From: Apostichopus japonicus
Taxonomy: Eukaryota; Echinodermata; Holothuroidea; Aspidochirotida; Stichopodidae
DNA: 64,000 nucleotides
NCBI RefSeq assembly: GCF_037975245.1
Contig: NC_092581.1
Coordinates: 4,070,001-4,134,000 of the forward strand
Reading direction: 5' to 3'
The notes under the pieces are model-generated. The model did no database searches. It saw only the letters and a program-made list of their open reading frames with translations, and had not been told where the DNA came from. The position numbers and the translations under genes were made by a program. Below, in pieces: positions 31,611 through 42,400 of the stretch. Numbering within the stretch: position 1 is the stretch's first letter; each line of letters starts with the position of its first letter.

Positions 31611-32408
31611 CAACCAACGGCCTTGACAATGCTTTTCATCGTTACTCACGTGTCAATACTGTACAGTATACTATTTGCTGAAATGACACTGACATAGACA
31701 ATTTCGGAAGAAGATTATATATTTTTAACTTCTAACACGTAATGTAAATCATCAATATTTTCTATGAACCAAATGTTAGGCACTTAGGCATATATACATG
31801 GTGATACGTAGTTGCACATTGGAAACTTATATATCTGTGGGTGCAGTATGAATTAAGGTCATTTGGAGTCACCAGTGGCCAAATTATGGAACCTATATTC
31901 ATAACTACCGTATCTCCCATCGACCAGCCTAGTGAATAACATGTGCGTTTCGTCTCACACGCATAGCAGGCTGTTGGCAATTGGAAGTAATACGGGCATC
32001 CGTAGAATCCAATCAAGACTCAATGCATTTCGCATTTTGGTTTTGAGGCAGCTTTCTAGCCTGCATTGGATGAATTACACGTGTTGATGCATGAGGTTCC
32101 TCCAAGAGACTGATCTTCCCACACCAAGGGTAACTACTTTACACGTAGTACCACCCTTCGGTTCCACTGAAGGTGTGTCAGAATTAACCATGAACGTTTC
32201 CATCCACTATACCATATGCTCCCTGAGATTATGTAATATTACTTAAGACACCATAACTGTAGCTTAACACATGGAAACACTCTATTACCCCACAATGCAA
32301 ATACCACAGATGATTAAACTAGACATCCTGTGTGGAGAATTTCCTCTACTAAACTAGGATTTAAAATCAACATCAACGTTTGACAGTCTAAGCCTTTATA
32401 ATTGTGAT
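31611..32408. other. No gene seen
   Basis: Low-complexity-free sequence with only short unsupported frames. Nothing recognised on either strand. Confidence 0.4.
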
Positions 32409-32413
32409 CATCC

Positions 32414-32557
32414 ATCGCATCTCGGCCTTTTGGCTAAGATCATGTGTACTATCTGTTCCCTTTCGATGCAAGGGGACTGGGGTTGAGGGCGGATCAGTCG
32501 TTCAGTAGTTTGGTTTTCGTGCCCAGGTTCTTTCCTGGGTGACTTTTCTTAAAAAGT
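32414..32557 (+). ncRNA. U2-snRNA-headed retroposed sequence
   Basis: The first about 45 bases match the 5' domain of U2 snRNA: CTCGGCCTTTTGGCTAAGAT is the stem-loop I text, followed by a GTGTAnTATCTGTTC segment. The branch-point pairing sequence reads GTACTA instead of GTAGTA. The following about 95 bases are not U2. They include a hairpin (CCCAGG, TTCTTT loop, CCTGGG at about 32522-32539) and end in an A-rich stretch. The insert is flanked by ATCCATC (32410-32416 and 32558-32564). The paralogous site near 50823 lacks it. I read it as a retroposed U2-derived pseudogene or U2-headed SINE, not as a working U2 gene. Confidence 0.65.
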
Positions 32558-32755
32558 ATCCATCCGTTCATCGATATGGAGATAAAAAAGCTGACTTTTT
32601 ACGGTTATATGTACTATGCATATAGATTAATACAGAACATTACTCTATTACTTACCCGCAATCTTCTCGAAAGGTAACGTATATTAAGTATCCAAAGTGA
32701 CAGTTCAAAAGTGATTTCTCATTCGTACTTTAGAAACGCACTTAAAACTTGTATA
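32558..32755. repeat. Duplicated segment, pair of 50823-51005
   Basis: 'atccatccgttcatcgatatgg' ... 'gacagttcaaaagtg' ... 'tttctcattc' ... 'aaacttgta' are shared with 50823-51005. The shared block continues to the left of the U2-like insert, which establishes the empty site. Confidence 0.7.
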
Positions 32756-33010
32756 CCAGTTTATGTACACGTAGATCATTTGTATGTCTTCATAAATACA
32801 TTCCGATTCGAATTTGAAATTGACTTTATACGTTTTTCGAAAGAGTAGGTAAACATTTCACAACAGCGACATGTTATGGCGACCAGAGTGGTAAGTACTA
32901 TACTCCTGACATGAGAACCAACTTCGAAAAAAATAAAATTCGCCTCTAATGACTCGAGCAAGTGGAGTGTTTTATGCAACTTTTAATGTCTGGAAAGTGT
33001 CATTTCCGGC

Positions 33011-33240
33011 AGCGACGTAGCCAGGAATTTGAAAGGGGGGGAAGCACTTTTTGCGATTGATATGGATTTTCAAAGTTGTAGGCACGACTATCTGAGCGGA
33101 GCGCCACCATCGGCTGGCGCGGAGCGTACAAGAAAATTTTTGGTTTTACAAACCCCCCAGATGGCAGGAAACAGCCCTTCCCGAATGTTCATTCTGGTTC
33201 CCTGGCCTCTTGCTAACTTGAGAAACCTCATTCAATATCA
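33011..33240. mobile_element. Partial MITE of the CAGCGACGTAGCCAGG family
   Basis: It starts CAGCGACGTAGCCAGG and contains 'gagcggagcgccaccatcgg'. It runs to 'ttgctaacttgagaaacc'. The reverse complement of this stretch is present at 47713-47893, where the outer end is 'ggctacgcccctg'. The right terminus is missing here. Confidence 0.6.
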
Positions 33241-33319
33241 CTTTTAAACCCAAAAAACAAACGAGTTAAAAAAGTACGTAATTCAATAATACATAATGTA
33301 TTAAAATTAGCAAGGTACA

Positions 33320-34216
33320 CAAGGGCGGCGGAAGCACCTTTAATCTGGGGGGGGGGGGGCACCGAAATCAAAGGGCACTTTGCAGAAATTCGATTGGACT
33401 GTTGCAGCCTGATATTTAGTACCCTTTATAAATCTTATTGTATTATCTTATTTGCGTATACACATCACTCCATCAACGCCCCCCACCCCCCCCCCCCCGT
33501 CTAAGTAGTCTTACTTTTCAACTTCTGATACTTGTAGATACAAAGATAGGCCAGAAATGTCTTTGATACAACCATAGCCAGTAATTATCTTTGATAAAAC
33601 TGTAGCTAGTAAATGTTTATCGAAAAGGCTGTTTTGGAACTTGGAACGCCGATCGTGACTACAACAGGCAACAAAGAGCTGCAGCTCTATACATATAAAG
33701 TCTGTTAATCAACGATAGGCTTATTTGACTGTGGAATGTTCTCAACTGAAATTTATCTGCGTAAACGAGTTCTTAAGTAGATGTTAAAAAACTGACAAGA
33801 TCGTATCCTAGTCTTTTTCGGCGGGTAGAGTATTGAATGAAACGGCACGCGATATGAATGACAGCCTAGATGACAGAAGAATAGGTCACCTAATTTAGCC
33901 ATAATCTTGCTTCGTTCATTTCAATAGTTTTTCCTGTCTAGACTCTTAAACTCGTCCAGCAAGCTTATGGATTTGAATTATGGGTGTTTTAATAAAAAAG
34001 ATAACTTGGCCAAAAAAAGTGTAGGCCCGGGCCTACAGTGCTACATACTGGCTACGCCCCTGATAGTTCTAAATTAGGATTAGATCTCTTACTGAAATAT
34101 CGCTGTTCTAATAAGGTGATCAAGAGTACAAGTTTTATGTAGAAAAAGGGCACATTTTTAACCTGAGGAAAAGTGGGGGCACTTGCCCCCTGTGCCCCCC
34201 GGTTCCGCCGCCCTTG
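33320..34216. mobile_element. hAT-like element, 897 bp, CAAGGGCGGCGGAA termini
   Basis: Ends CAAGGGCGGCGGAAGC and (reverse complement of the right) CAAGGGCGGCGGAACC are inverted repeats. The 8-bp duplication AAGGTACA is exact (33312-33319 and 34217-34224). The interior is AT-rich with G and C runs just inside the termini and no transposase. A second, inverted copy lies at 47627-48272. Confidence 0.85.
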
Positions 34217-34224
34217 AAGGTACA

Positions 34225-35354
34225 TGTACAGAGTAGACTTACTTACTTTTCAACTTCTGATACTTGTAGATGCAAAGATAGTCCAGAAATGTCTTTGATA
34301 CAACTGTAGCTAGTAAATGTTTAAGTTAGCCTAATAAGAGAAGGCGAGAGCTATCCGACGATTGCCATCTGATGCAAATTTCTCAAGTGTTTTCTCAACT
34401 GAAATATTATCTGCGTAAACGGGTTCTAAACTACATGTTAAAAAACTGACATCGGATCCTATAGTCTTTTTCGGCGGGTAGGGTGTTGAATGAAACTATC
34501 GTGCTACATACTGGCTACGTCCTGATCATATGATATCATTATCAGCAGATTTTGTTTCCTGTTTAAATTCTTTTACATGTTCTTTTACATAATATATCAG
34601 AAAGACAAACATAGTGCTCTTCTACAAGTTTTCCAGTAGGATGATTCTTGTTTATTGTCCAATGTCTGGACTTTAATACATTTGACGAACTTAACTGATG
34701 GACAATATAAACTTTCATATTTTGTAATACAGCCAGAAATGCAGTGGCCTAAAAACAAATATCGTTATCGCAGTGTATTAACAGTGTAATAATTATTTAT
34801 AGCCTGGAAGTGCGTATCACGTACGATTGCTAGCTTAGCTTTATAACATGCTGTTCGTGCAACAACTTAGGACGACTCATTGAACGAACGTTGTCGACGT
34901 TGTTGTGCATACAGTTCGTGACATTCCATAGAGTGCGGTTAGGGAGGCAATATGTATTTTATTACGCAGTGGCCAACTGTAGGCTTGTAATTGGCTATAA
35001 GCTAAATTTAGCTAATTGCATCTGCCAAACTAAGTAAGTAGTTGAATCAGTAGGCGTGAATGTTACTACGATTACAATCGAGTTAACGGAGCTAACGAGT
35101 ATTCAAGATCAAAAGAGCACTGACAAAATACCATGCTAAAAAGCGACAGTATAAAAAAAAAATAGACACTGAAAGGGGGGGAGCGGTCGCTCCCCCTGCT
35201 CCCCCTCTGGCTACGTCCCTGATTTCCGGTACCCGGTACCATAAGCATCCCCCCCCCCCCTTCTCGTCAGCCTGTATTTGTCCATCCCTTTCAATTACTA
35301 TTATCAAAAGAAACAGTGAAAATTAAATATTTCGTAAATATTACCCCTGAACTA
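34225..35354. other. Repeat-derived sequence, no gene
   Basis: 34227-34520 repeats parts of 33512-34060 ('cttttcaacttctgatactt', 'aaaactgaca', 'ctttttcggcgggtag'). A MITE-type end with 'ggctacgtccctga' lies at 35205-35222. No coding signal. Confidence 0.5.
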
Positions 35355-36890
35355 AGAAAATATGAACACTTTTTAACTGACAGAAGGTAACAGTTAACAA
35401 TATTTTTTCTGTTATCAATGAAATATTCATCTTTCTCTGAGCATAACGTGCCTTAACTTTCTTGACTGATTTTTACACAACTAGTTTAAACGTTAGTTAT
35501 TCTGTACCGAGATAATTACTGGCGGGCTGAAAAGAAATCCTGTTTGGGAATATCATTTTCAAAGTTCATAATACTTTGATCGATTTTTTCCCGCTTTGGT
35601 TATAAAGTAGCTGATTTATCGTTAGTTTTTTTTTATGTGTAATAGGATATAAATATAAGAGCTCAAAAAAATTGTGGTATCATTCTGTTATTGAAAAGTT
35701 TGAAATACCAGTTTGTGACATGATCAATGTACCACAAAGCTCAAAGTTCAACAATAGATGATTGAGTATTTCGAATTCATCTTGTCATTGTTTTCATTAA
35801 CATGTTCATATAACATAACGTTGTCCGTTACTTGACTCGGTAAGTTCGTTGTGACTTTGTTATGACTAGTAGCAAACACAATAAATTGACATCTGTTTTA
35901 TGCCTCACAATAAAGAATCAGACGATAACAGTTGAACATAACAGATGAGAATATTGCGTAGTGTAATTGTTTATTTACCTTTATTAACATATTACCAATG
36001 ATGAACATCTTCATATTATATCAATAATACTAATTACATAGGATCAGATAACAAAGTCTGACCAACATATATATATATTTCTATAACCACAAATAAAAAA
36101 AAGGTTGTATTCAATTGGATAGTCATGCAAATGTGCAAACACTTTCGAATGTTTCACATTAATTTGCGATACTTTAGACAACAACAGCAAAGCATTCGGT
36201 GTCATGAATTCTTGCTGAATTAATGAAATTTGGTATTTACTAAAATGAGCTTTTCTGAAAAAAAAGGAAGAAAAAAAATTAAAAGACAAGAAGTGTAAAT
36301 GAAGTAGTAAGGTATGTTTAAGACGCCCTCGCTGCACAGAAACACTAAAATATACTCTTCACGTCTGTAGGCACTGGTACCAGACAGTTAATGCTCCTGC
36401 TCAGGGACTAGGAGAGCCAGGGCATGCCCTTGGGACATTTATGTCACTGCCCTCCCCCTCCCCCCTTCCCCCCTGGCCATGATTGAAGTTTTCATAAATT
36501 CATGGACACTTAAGAATACATTATTTTTTATCCCATATTTTCCATGGTACTATAACTGACCATTGGGCACATTGCCGTAGCCCCACCATTCTCCCCCCCC
36601 CCCCACCCCTTCTCGTCAAGTCTTTCTCTGTCCATCCCTTTCAATTACACCAATTTCAATACAGATGAACTTATTACAAATGCAGGAGATTCTATGAGCT
36701 CTGGTTACCATTAATATGTCATATAATGCCAAAAGTTTGGACCAGACTGTGTCCATAAGTTGAAAGCGTAGAAATTGGAGCAAAACCTAATGCATTCCAA
36801 CCAAAATATGGTTAACTTCTGAAGCGACGGAGAAATGTCGTGTAAAGAGTAAAGTAAAGCATACATTGTCAAATGATTTCACACGATATT
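35355..36890. repeat. Right arm of segmental duplication (3' flank of copy C)
   Basis: From 35761 it matches window positions 1-900. 35370-35660 is itself similar to 37490-38000, so two nested duplicates of this flank exist. No gene is seen. Confidence 0.65.
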
Positions 36891-37345
36891 TGTCTGCAGA
36901 CATCTTAAACACATTTCTGCTGCATTTAAAAGTACCAAAATCATTTTCACGAAATGATGAAATAAAATAAACTAGGAATCAAACAGAAATGTTTTTAGTT
37001 GTCTCTTGAAAATACAGAGGAAGGGCGAGTCACGAACGTGAAATGGGAGTTCGTTCCAAAGAGAAGGCGCAGCGACAGAAAAGGCACGATCACCATAACG
37101 AGTGCGGGTACGTGGACCAGGAGTTAATTGCATATGCACGTGATAGGAGGAGCGAAGCGTACCTGTAGTTGACCGACGCAAAGGAGTAAGAAGGTCAGTG
37201 ACATATCGAGGGGCAAGCCCGTTGATCGCTTTGTAGGTGAGAAGTAGGATCTTAAACTGGATTCGCTAAGAGAACGAAGTACAGGAGTGATGTGATCAAA
37301 CTTTTTAGTGAGTGAGACTAGGCACACAGCAGCCTAGTCTCTCTA
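36890..37345 (-). pseudogene. L2-like LINE 3' fragment
   Basis: Minus-strand frames read LTKKFDHITPVLRSL and, after a frameshift, TRYGDRAFSVAAPSLWNELP and FKRQLKTFLF. This is the characteristic C-terminus of L2/CR1-type non-LTR retrotransposon polymerases. It is truncated, frameshifted and inserted in the copy C flank relative to the first arm. Confidence 0.7.
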
Positions 37346-37540
37346 TAAAACATCACTCATAAAGCTGGAAATATCTTACACAGAAAAACTAACATTATTT
37401 CAGGTTAACAGATCTCTCCAAAGATGTAAATATCAAAAGAAACAGTGAAAAAGTAATAATTTGGTAACTATTACCACCAAAAGAAGAAAATATAAACATT
37501 TTTTAACTGACAGAAGGTAGCAGTTAATAAGGGGTTAATC

Positions 37541-37686
37541 AACGGTCTAGCGTGCGTTACTCACAGGATTAATGCACGATCGGGGGATAATGCAAGCGAT
37601 GCACGAGGGCGGAGCCCGAGTGCATCCAGCGATAGCATTAACTCCCGGAGTGCATTAATCATGTGAGTAACGCACGCTAGACCGTT
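37541..37686. repeat. Long palindrome
   Basis: 'acggtctagcgtgcgttact' at the left is repeated as its reverse complement at the right ('agtaacgcacgctagaccgt'), with 'attaatgcac' and 'gtgcattaat' inside. The arms pair over about 45 bases around an inner 'gcgatgcacgagggcggagc' segment. A loose half copy of the arm lies at 37800-37825. It sits in an about 350-bp insertion relative to 35395, so it is probably part of a small mobile element. Confidence 0.65.
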
Positions 37687-38857
37687 CATTAACCCCGTTC
37701 ATTCATACACTACCATTTGTGTGGGGGAAAAATCATAAAACAAAACATTTTTGGTTACATATAACCAAAGATTTATTAAAGTGATGCCCCGTAATTTTAC
37801 CGTGCGTTACTCACAGGATTAACCACGGTCAGCTGACCTGAATGGACCAATAGGATTTAGGAATCTTTACTAAGTATGAATGAACAATAATTTTTCTGTA
37901 TTATCAATGAAATATTCATCTTTCTCTGAGCATAACTTGCCTCAACTTTCTGGACTGATTTTTACATAACTAGTTAGCTATTCTGTACAAGATTATTCAT
38001 TAATCAATGAATTAATGAAATCACAAGAAACTCAACAGAGTTAATACAAAATCAGGGAAATTTCTGCTGTCTTTGGACTTACCAAAAGCAATGCAGTCCT
38101 TCAACCATATTGTTCTTAATATATGTCTTACTCTGCAATAACTCTTTGGGGCAAATGGAGCACAGACACCACACCCCCACCCCCTCCATACTGTACCTTC
38201 CACCCCCCCCAACTTGCTGTGATCTTTGATCACACCTATAGTTTCAACATTGTTCAGAAATGTTTTATATCCACTGCTTGGAGCTATATGAAAGTAATCG
38301 TGATTTGTGGATTGGTATTTTCTTACCTTGAATTCATCCTGAGAACTAGCATACTTTTATGCTAACGATGGAAAAAATGAAATGATTTTCCTGAATTTCC
38401 CATATATAACTGCTCTTGGCTTCATTTATACGATACATTGCACAAATATGACTTAAGTTACATAATATACATGAGTTTCATCAACAACTAAGTTGCCCAG
38501 ACTCACCGACCATATTAAGAAATAGAAAGAAAAAAAAAAAATGCAAACTAGAAAACTCTCTAAATTATTAAGTGTACAGAAGAGATTTATACATGAACTT
38601 AAAGAAAACATGAAAAAAAAATATGAAAAATCGTACAAGCAAACTTTTGTGGCTGTCTAGAAACAATGAACGCAAAAGAATAGACGTTCTGAGAGCAAAA
38701 CACTTCGGCTAGAAAGACGGTCTGCGTAGAATTCTTATCTTCATGTTATAAGTTCCTGTTACTTTCCTGGATGGATTTTGCACGATTCTCAGTAATGTAA
38801 AAAAGTAAGCTGTCAATGGCAAATGCGAGTCGGCATTAATAACCGACAAAATCTTAT

Positions 38858-39447
38858 CTACTGTCCCGGTGGACCGGACTCGTTGATCTGCCTGTAACCC
38901 AAGAATATCGCTTTGTAATTCTCGTGGCACTGGTCGCAAAACTTTTCCACGTTTTCTGCGGCTGGCCTGCGACATCCGGGCTGAGCGCAGAGCTGGTCCA
39001 ACTCTTCGTACAGGTGATTGTCGGCTGGTCCAATTTGGTTCTCATCTCTCAGTCTTCCTCCACCACTCTGGTACACATCTCGGGTCCTTCCTCCACCACT
39101 TGGGTACCCCTCCCTTTGTGACCCTCCTCTACCGGTCTGATAAGTACCTTCTTTCCACGCTTCTGGCTCACGGAATCCTCTCTCCGCTTGGTAACCTCCC
39201 TCGGTATATCTCAACGCTTCCTGGGAATGCTGGTACCCGCTGTCTGCCCTCCCCGAATACATCATATCGTGATCCTTCCTTCCGGTATGCCTTGGTGGTG
39301 TGGCAGGACCATGCGCCATATCTCCGTATTTTCCTTGGTGAGCACCAGGAGCTCTCTGAGTGGCTGGCATGACCTCACCAACCGCTTTCCAACATTTGGA
39401 ACACAGGTTTTTCTTTGCTGGATCTCCAAACATGCCATCTGGACAAC
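38858..39447 (-). CDS. TNFAIP3-like: Copy C exon 6, last two zinc fingers
   Basis: After the acceptor (cgtccacag) the exon completes the split finger (CPDGMFGDPAKKNLCSKC). It continues through a long Gly/Arg/Tyr-rich linker with YQTGRGGSQREGYPSGGG-type repeats. It ends with the seventh finger, CAQPGCRRPAAENVEKFCDQC in pattern C-x4-C-x11-C-x2-C. The stop is at 38858-38860. In human A20 the seventh finger binds linear ubiquitin; whether this one does is inference. Confidence 0.85.
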
Positions 39448-42400
39448 CTGTGGACGTGATAAAAGAATTGAATGCTTATTAAAGGTGCTGGTTATGGTTG
39501 CACACTTAAACGACCTCCCTGCAGCACAAATATCACCCTGCCCTGCCCTCCCCCTCAACCATCCCATACCTCCTCTCTCCTGCACTTATCTGGTGAAGTT
39601 TTAGCAAACTACACGAACAGGTTAAATGTTTTCACAAAGTCATCTTCACTCCAATCTAATATTCTGACTTCATCAGAACTAAAAAATACTTCAATCCAGA
39701 AACCTTTTTAAGACATTAATTAACTTTCTCAAAGTTTACTCCTGAAGGTGAAAAATTGAGAGGTGGAGGTTGCTCTTTAAGTTCTAACCATCGATATTTT
39801 CGTTACCTTTGGTTCGAGTATCATAAATTGTAAAAAACGTAAAACACTGATTTCTGCTAATTATGAGAGTGACTAAGGATGCAGAGGGTTACATATTTGG
39901 AGGAGAAAAGGAGTGAGGGAAGAAATGCGAATATGAGGGGGGGGGGGGAGATGTAAATGTGGGGAGAAAAGTAAATAAGGGTGGGGGATGTTAATATTGG
40001 GGAGAAATTAGACTATGGGGGGAGAAATATGAATATGGGGGAAATGTGAATATGGGGGAGAAAGGTGAATATGGGGGAATGTGAATATGTGGGAGAATGT
40101 GAATACGGGGGTATGTGAATATGGGGGGTGTGCATATGGGGGGATGTGAATATGGGGAGAAATATGAATATGGGGAGAAATGAGAATATGGGGGGAATGT
40201 GAATTGGGGTGAAATGTGAATATGGGGGAATGTGAATATGGGGTGAAATGTGAATATGGGGTGAAATGTGAATATTGGGGAGAAATATAAATATGGGGGA
40301 GAAATGTGAATATGGGGTAGATATGTGAATATGGGGGAATGTGAATATGTGGGAGACATGTGAATATGGGGGAATGTGAATATGGGGTGTGTGAATATGG
40401 GGGGATGTGAATATGGGGGAGAAATATGAATATGGGGGAGAAATATGAATATGGGGGAGAAATAAGAATATGGGGGTGAACTGTGAATATTGTACACAAA
40501 GCTGAGCTGCAATATCCTTATTTTACTTACCCCCTGGACTTTGGCATTTGCTTCTTTTGATCTGAGGGGGGAATTCTTCCGGTGGTATTCGGTATGTGGG
40601 GCTCGAGTCAGACTTGTCTGGTCCGACATAAATACCTAAACATGAACAAAAGTTATACTGTTTAGTCTGAAATCATAACAATAACACTTTACAAAGTTCA
40701 AAACTAAGAGAGATGGAAAAAAAATCTTACTACTCTATTATGTTTTGACACTGGAAGTGAGAAAGGAATTATTGCTCTTGAATAGTAAATTATTGGGTGT
40801 TTCAAAAACCCCTAATGGCTTTGTCGAGCCATATTCCCTACAGACAAAGGGTTTAACCTTTTTTGCTTTTTTCCTTCAGCATGAACGAAATGTATACATT
40901 AAAAATACAAGTGGCACAATACTGTCATATTTAAACTTAATCAAGTCTTCAGCCTTGTGTGTGGAATATTCAACTTGGACATTAAACCTACTCTAATATC
41001 TTCCAAATGGAGACAGATATCTCTATCACATAGATTCAATGAGGTTGGTTAGTTTGTTTGCCTATTGTGGCTGAGGAGGGTGGGGTCTGGAGGGGAGGGG
41101 AGTTTGGGGTGAGTTCTTCATGACAGTTATATCTATCACATAGATTCAATGGGCATGGTTGGGTTGTTTGTTTATTGTGGCTGAGGAGGATGTGGTCTTG
41201 GGAGGGGGGGTGGTGGTGGGGTGAGTTCTTCATGGAGACAGTTATCTCTATCACAAAGATTCAATGAGGTTGGTTGGGTTGTTTGCCTATTGTGGCTGAG
41301 GAGGGTGGGGTCTGGAGGGGAGGGGTGTGTGGGGTGAGTTCTTCATGGCAGTTATCTCTATCACATAGATTCAATGGGCATGGTTGGGTTGTTTGCCTAT
41401 TGTGGCTGAGGATGGGGTCTTGGGAGGGGGGGTGGTGGGGTGAGTTCTTCATGGAGACAGTTATCTCTATCACAAAGATTCAATGAGGTTGGTTAGTTTG
41501 TTTGCCTATTGTGGCTGAGGGTGGGGTCTGGAGGGGAGGGGGGTTGGGTTGATTTCTTCATGGCAGTTATCTCTATCACATAGATTCAATGATGATTAGT
41601 TGGGTTGTTTGCTTATTGTGATTTCTTCATCTAACATAGACTTATAATGATGGTATAGGTTTGTATCTCCTTCAGGCCAGTACTACTTACCTCTCAACTG
41701 CTGATCCAGGTGCTCATTTGTGCTCTTCATCGCCTTGTCCTCCATCTTCTTTGGTAGCGGAGAGTAATTATTAATGTTCATTTCTCCCCTCCCTCCACTA
41801 GATGCACTGCTCTGATTCGACAAGTTTCTATTCCTGTGTCCTGGTCCTCCTGGACCAGATAGGGTCTGATTAGGTGCAGTCCTTGTCTGATACTGTTGTC
41901 CATAGTTCGGTGGCCTGTAAGGTAGTTCCGGGGCTGCTACCGGTGGTGTCGCCATCGGCAAACCGCTCCCGGAGGACATCTGATACTGGGGCTCGATATC
42001 CTCCAAACATTCCAGGCAGTAATTAAAGTTAGGTGCGGCGGGCTGGTTACATTTTCTTATCTTACACTTCCTTGGAGGTTCCTTGAGGGATGGAGAAAGG
42101 AATTTGGTTCAACGGTACACCATTTAGATTGTAAGAGCATAACAAGCAGAAAGGTTTGACATTTATGGACACACACAACAAGAGAATGACATAAAAATGA
42201 AAGAGGAAAAAGAAATTCACGGTTATTTTGTTTGCAATCGGTTTGAAATTAAAGATCAGCGTCACTCACGGTCATATTCATCTGATGTAAGGAAATTGTC
42301 TCTATCTGCTATCTAGAAAGTTTAAAAAACTTATATGGAAAAATAAGTTAAGTGAAAATACCTGATATGGGGCGTGCGACTGTCTCTGGGGCTCAGTTCT

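Noticed and set aside
31123-31629. 168-codon minus-strand frame
   Set aside because: It crosses the inverted repeat arm of a mobile element, has no recognisable domain, and composition is like surrounding non-coding DNA.
32414-32550. Functional U2 snRNA gene
   Set aside because: Only the first about 45 bases match U2, the branch-point pairing site is altered, and target duplications mark it as a retroposed insertion.
39991-40629. 212-codon minus-strand frame of PYSHFPHIHI repeats
   Set aside because: It is the gtgaatatggg minisatellite. Only the last about 29 codons overlap a real exon, and in a different frame.
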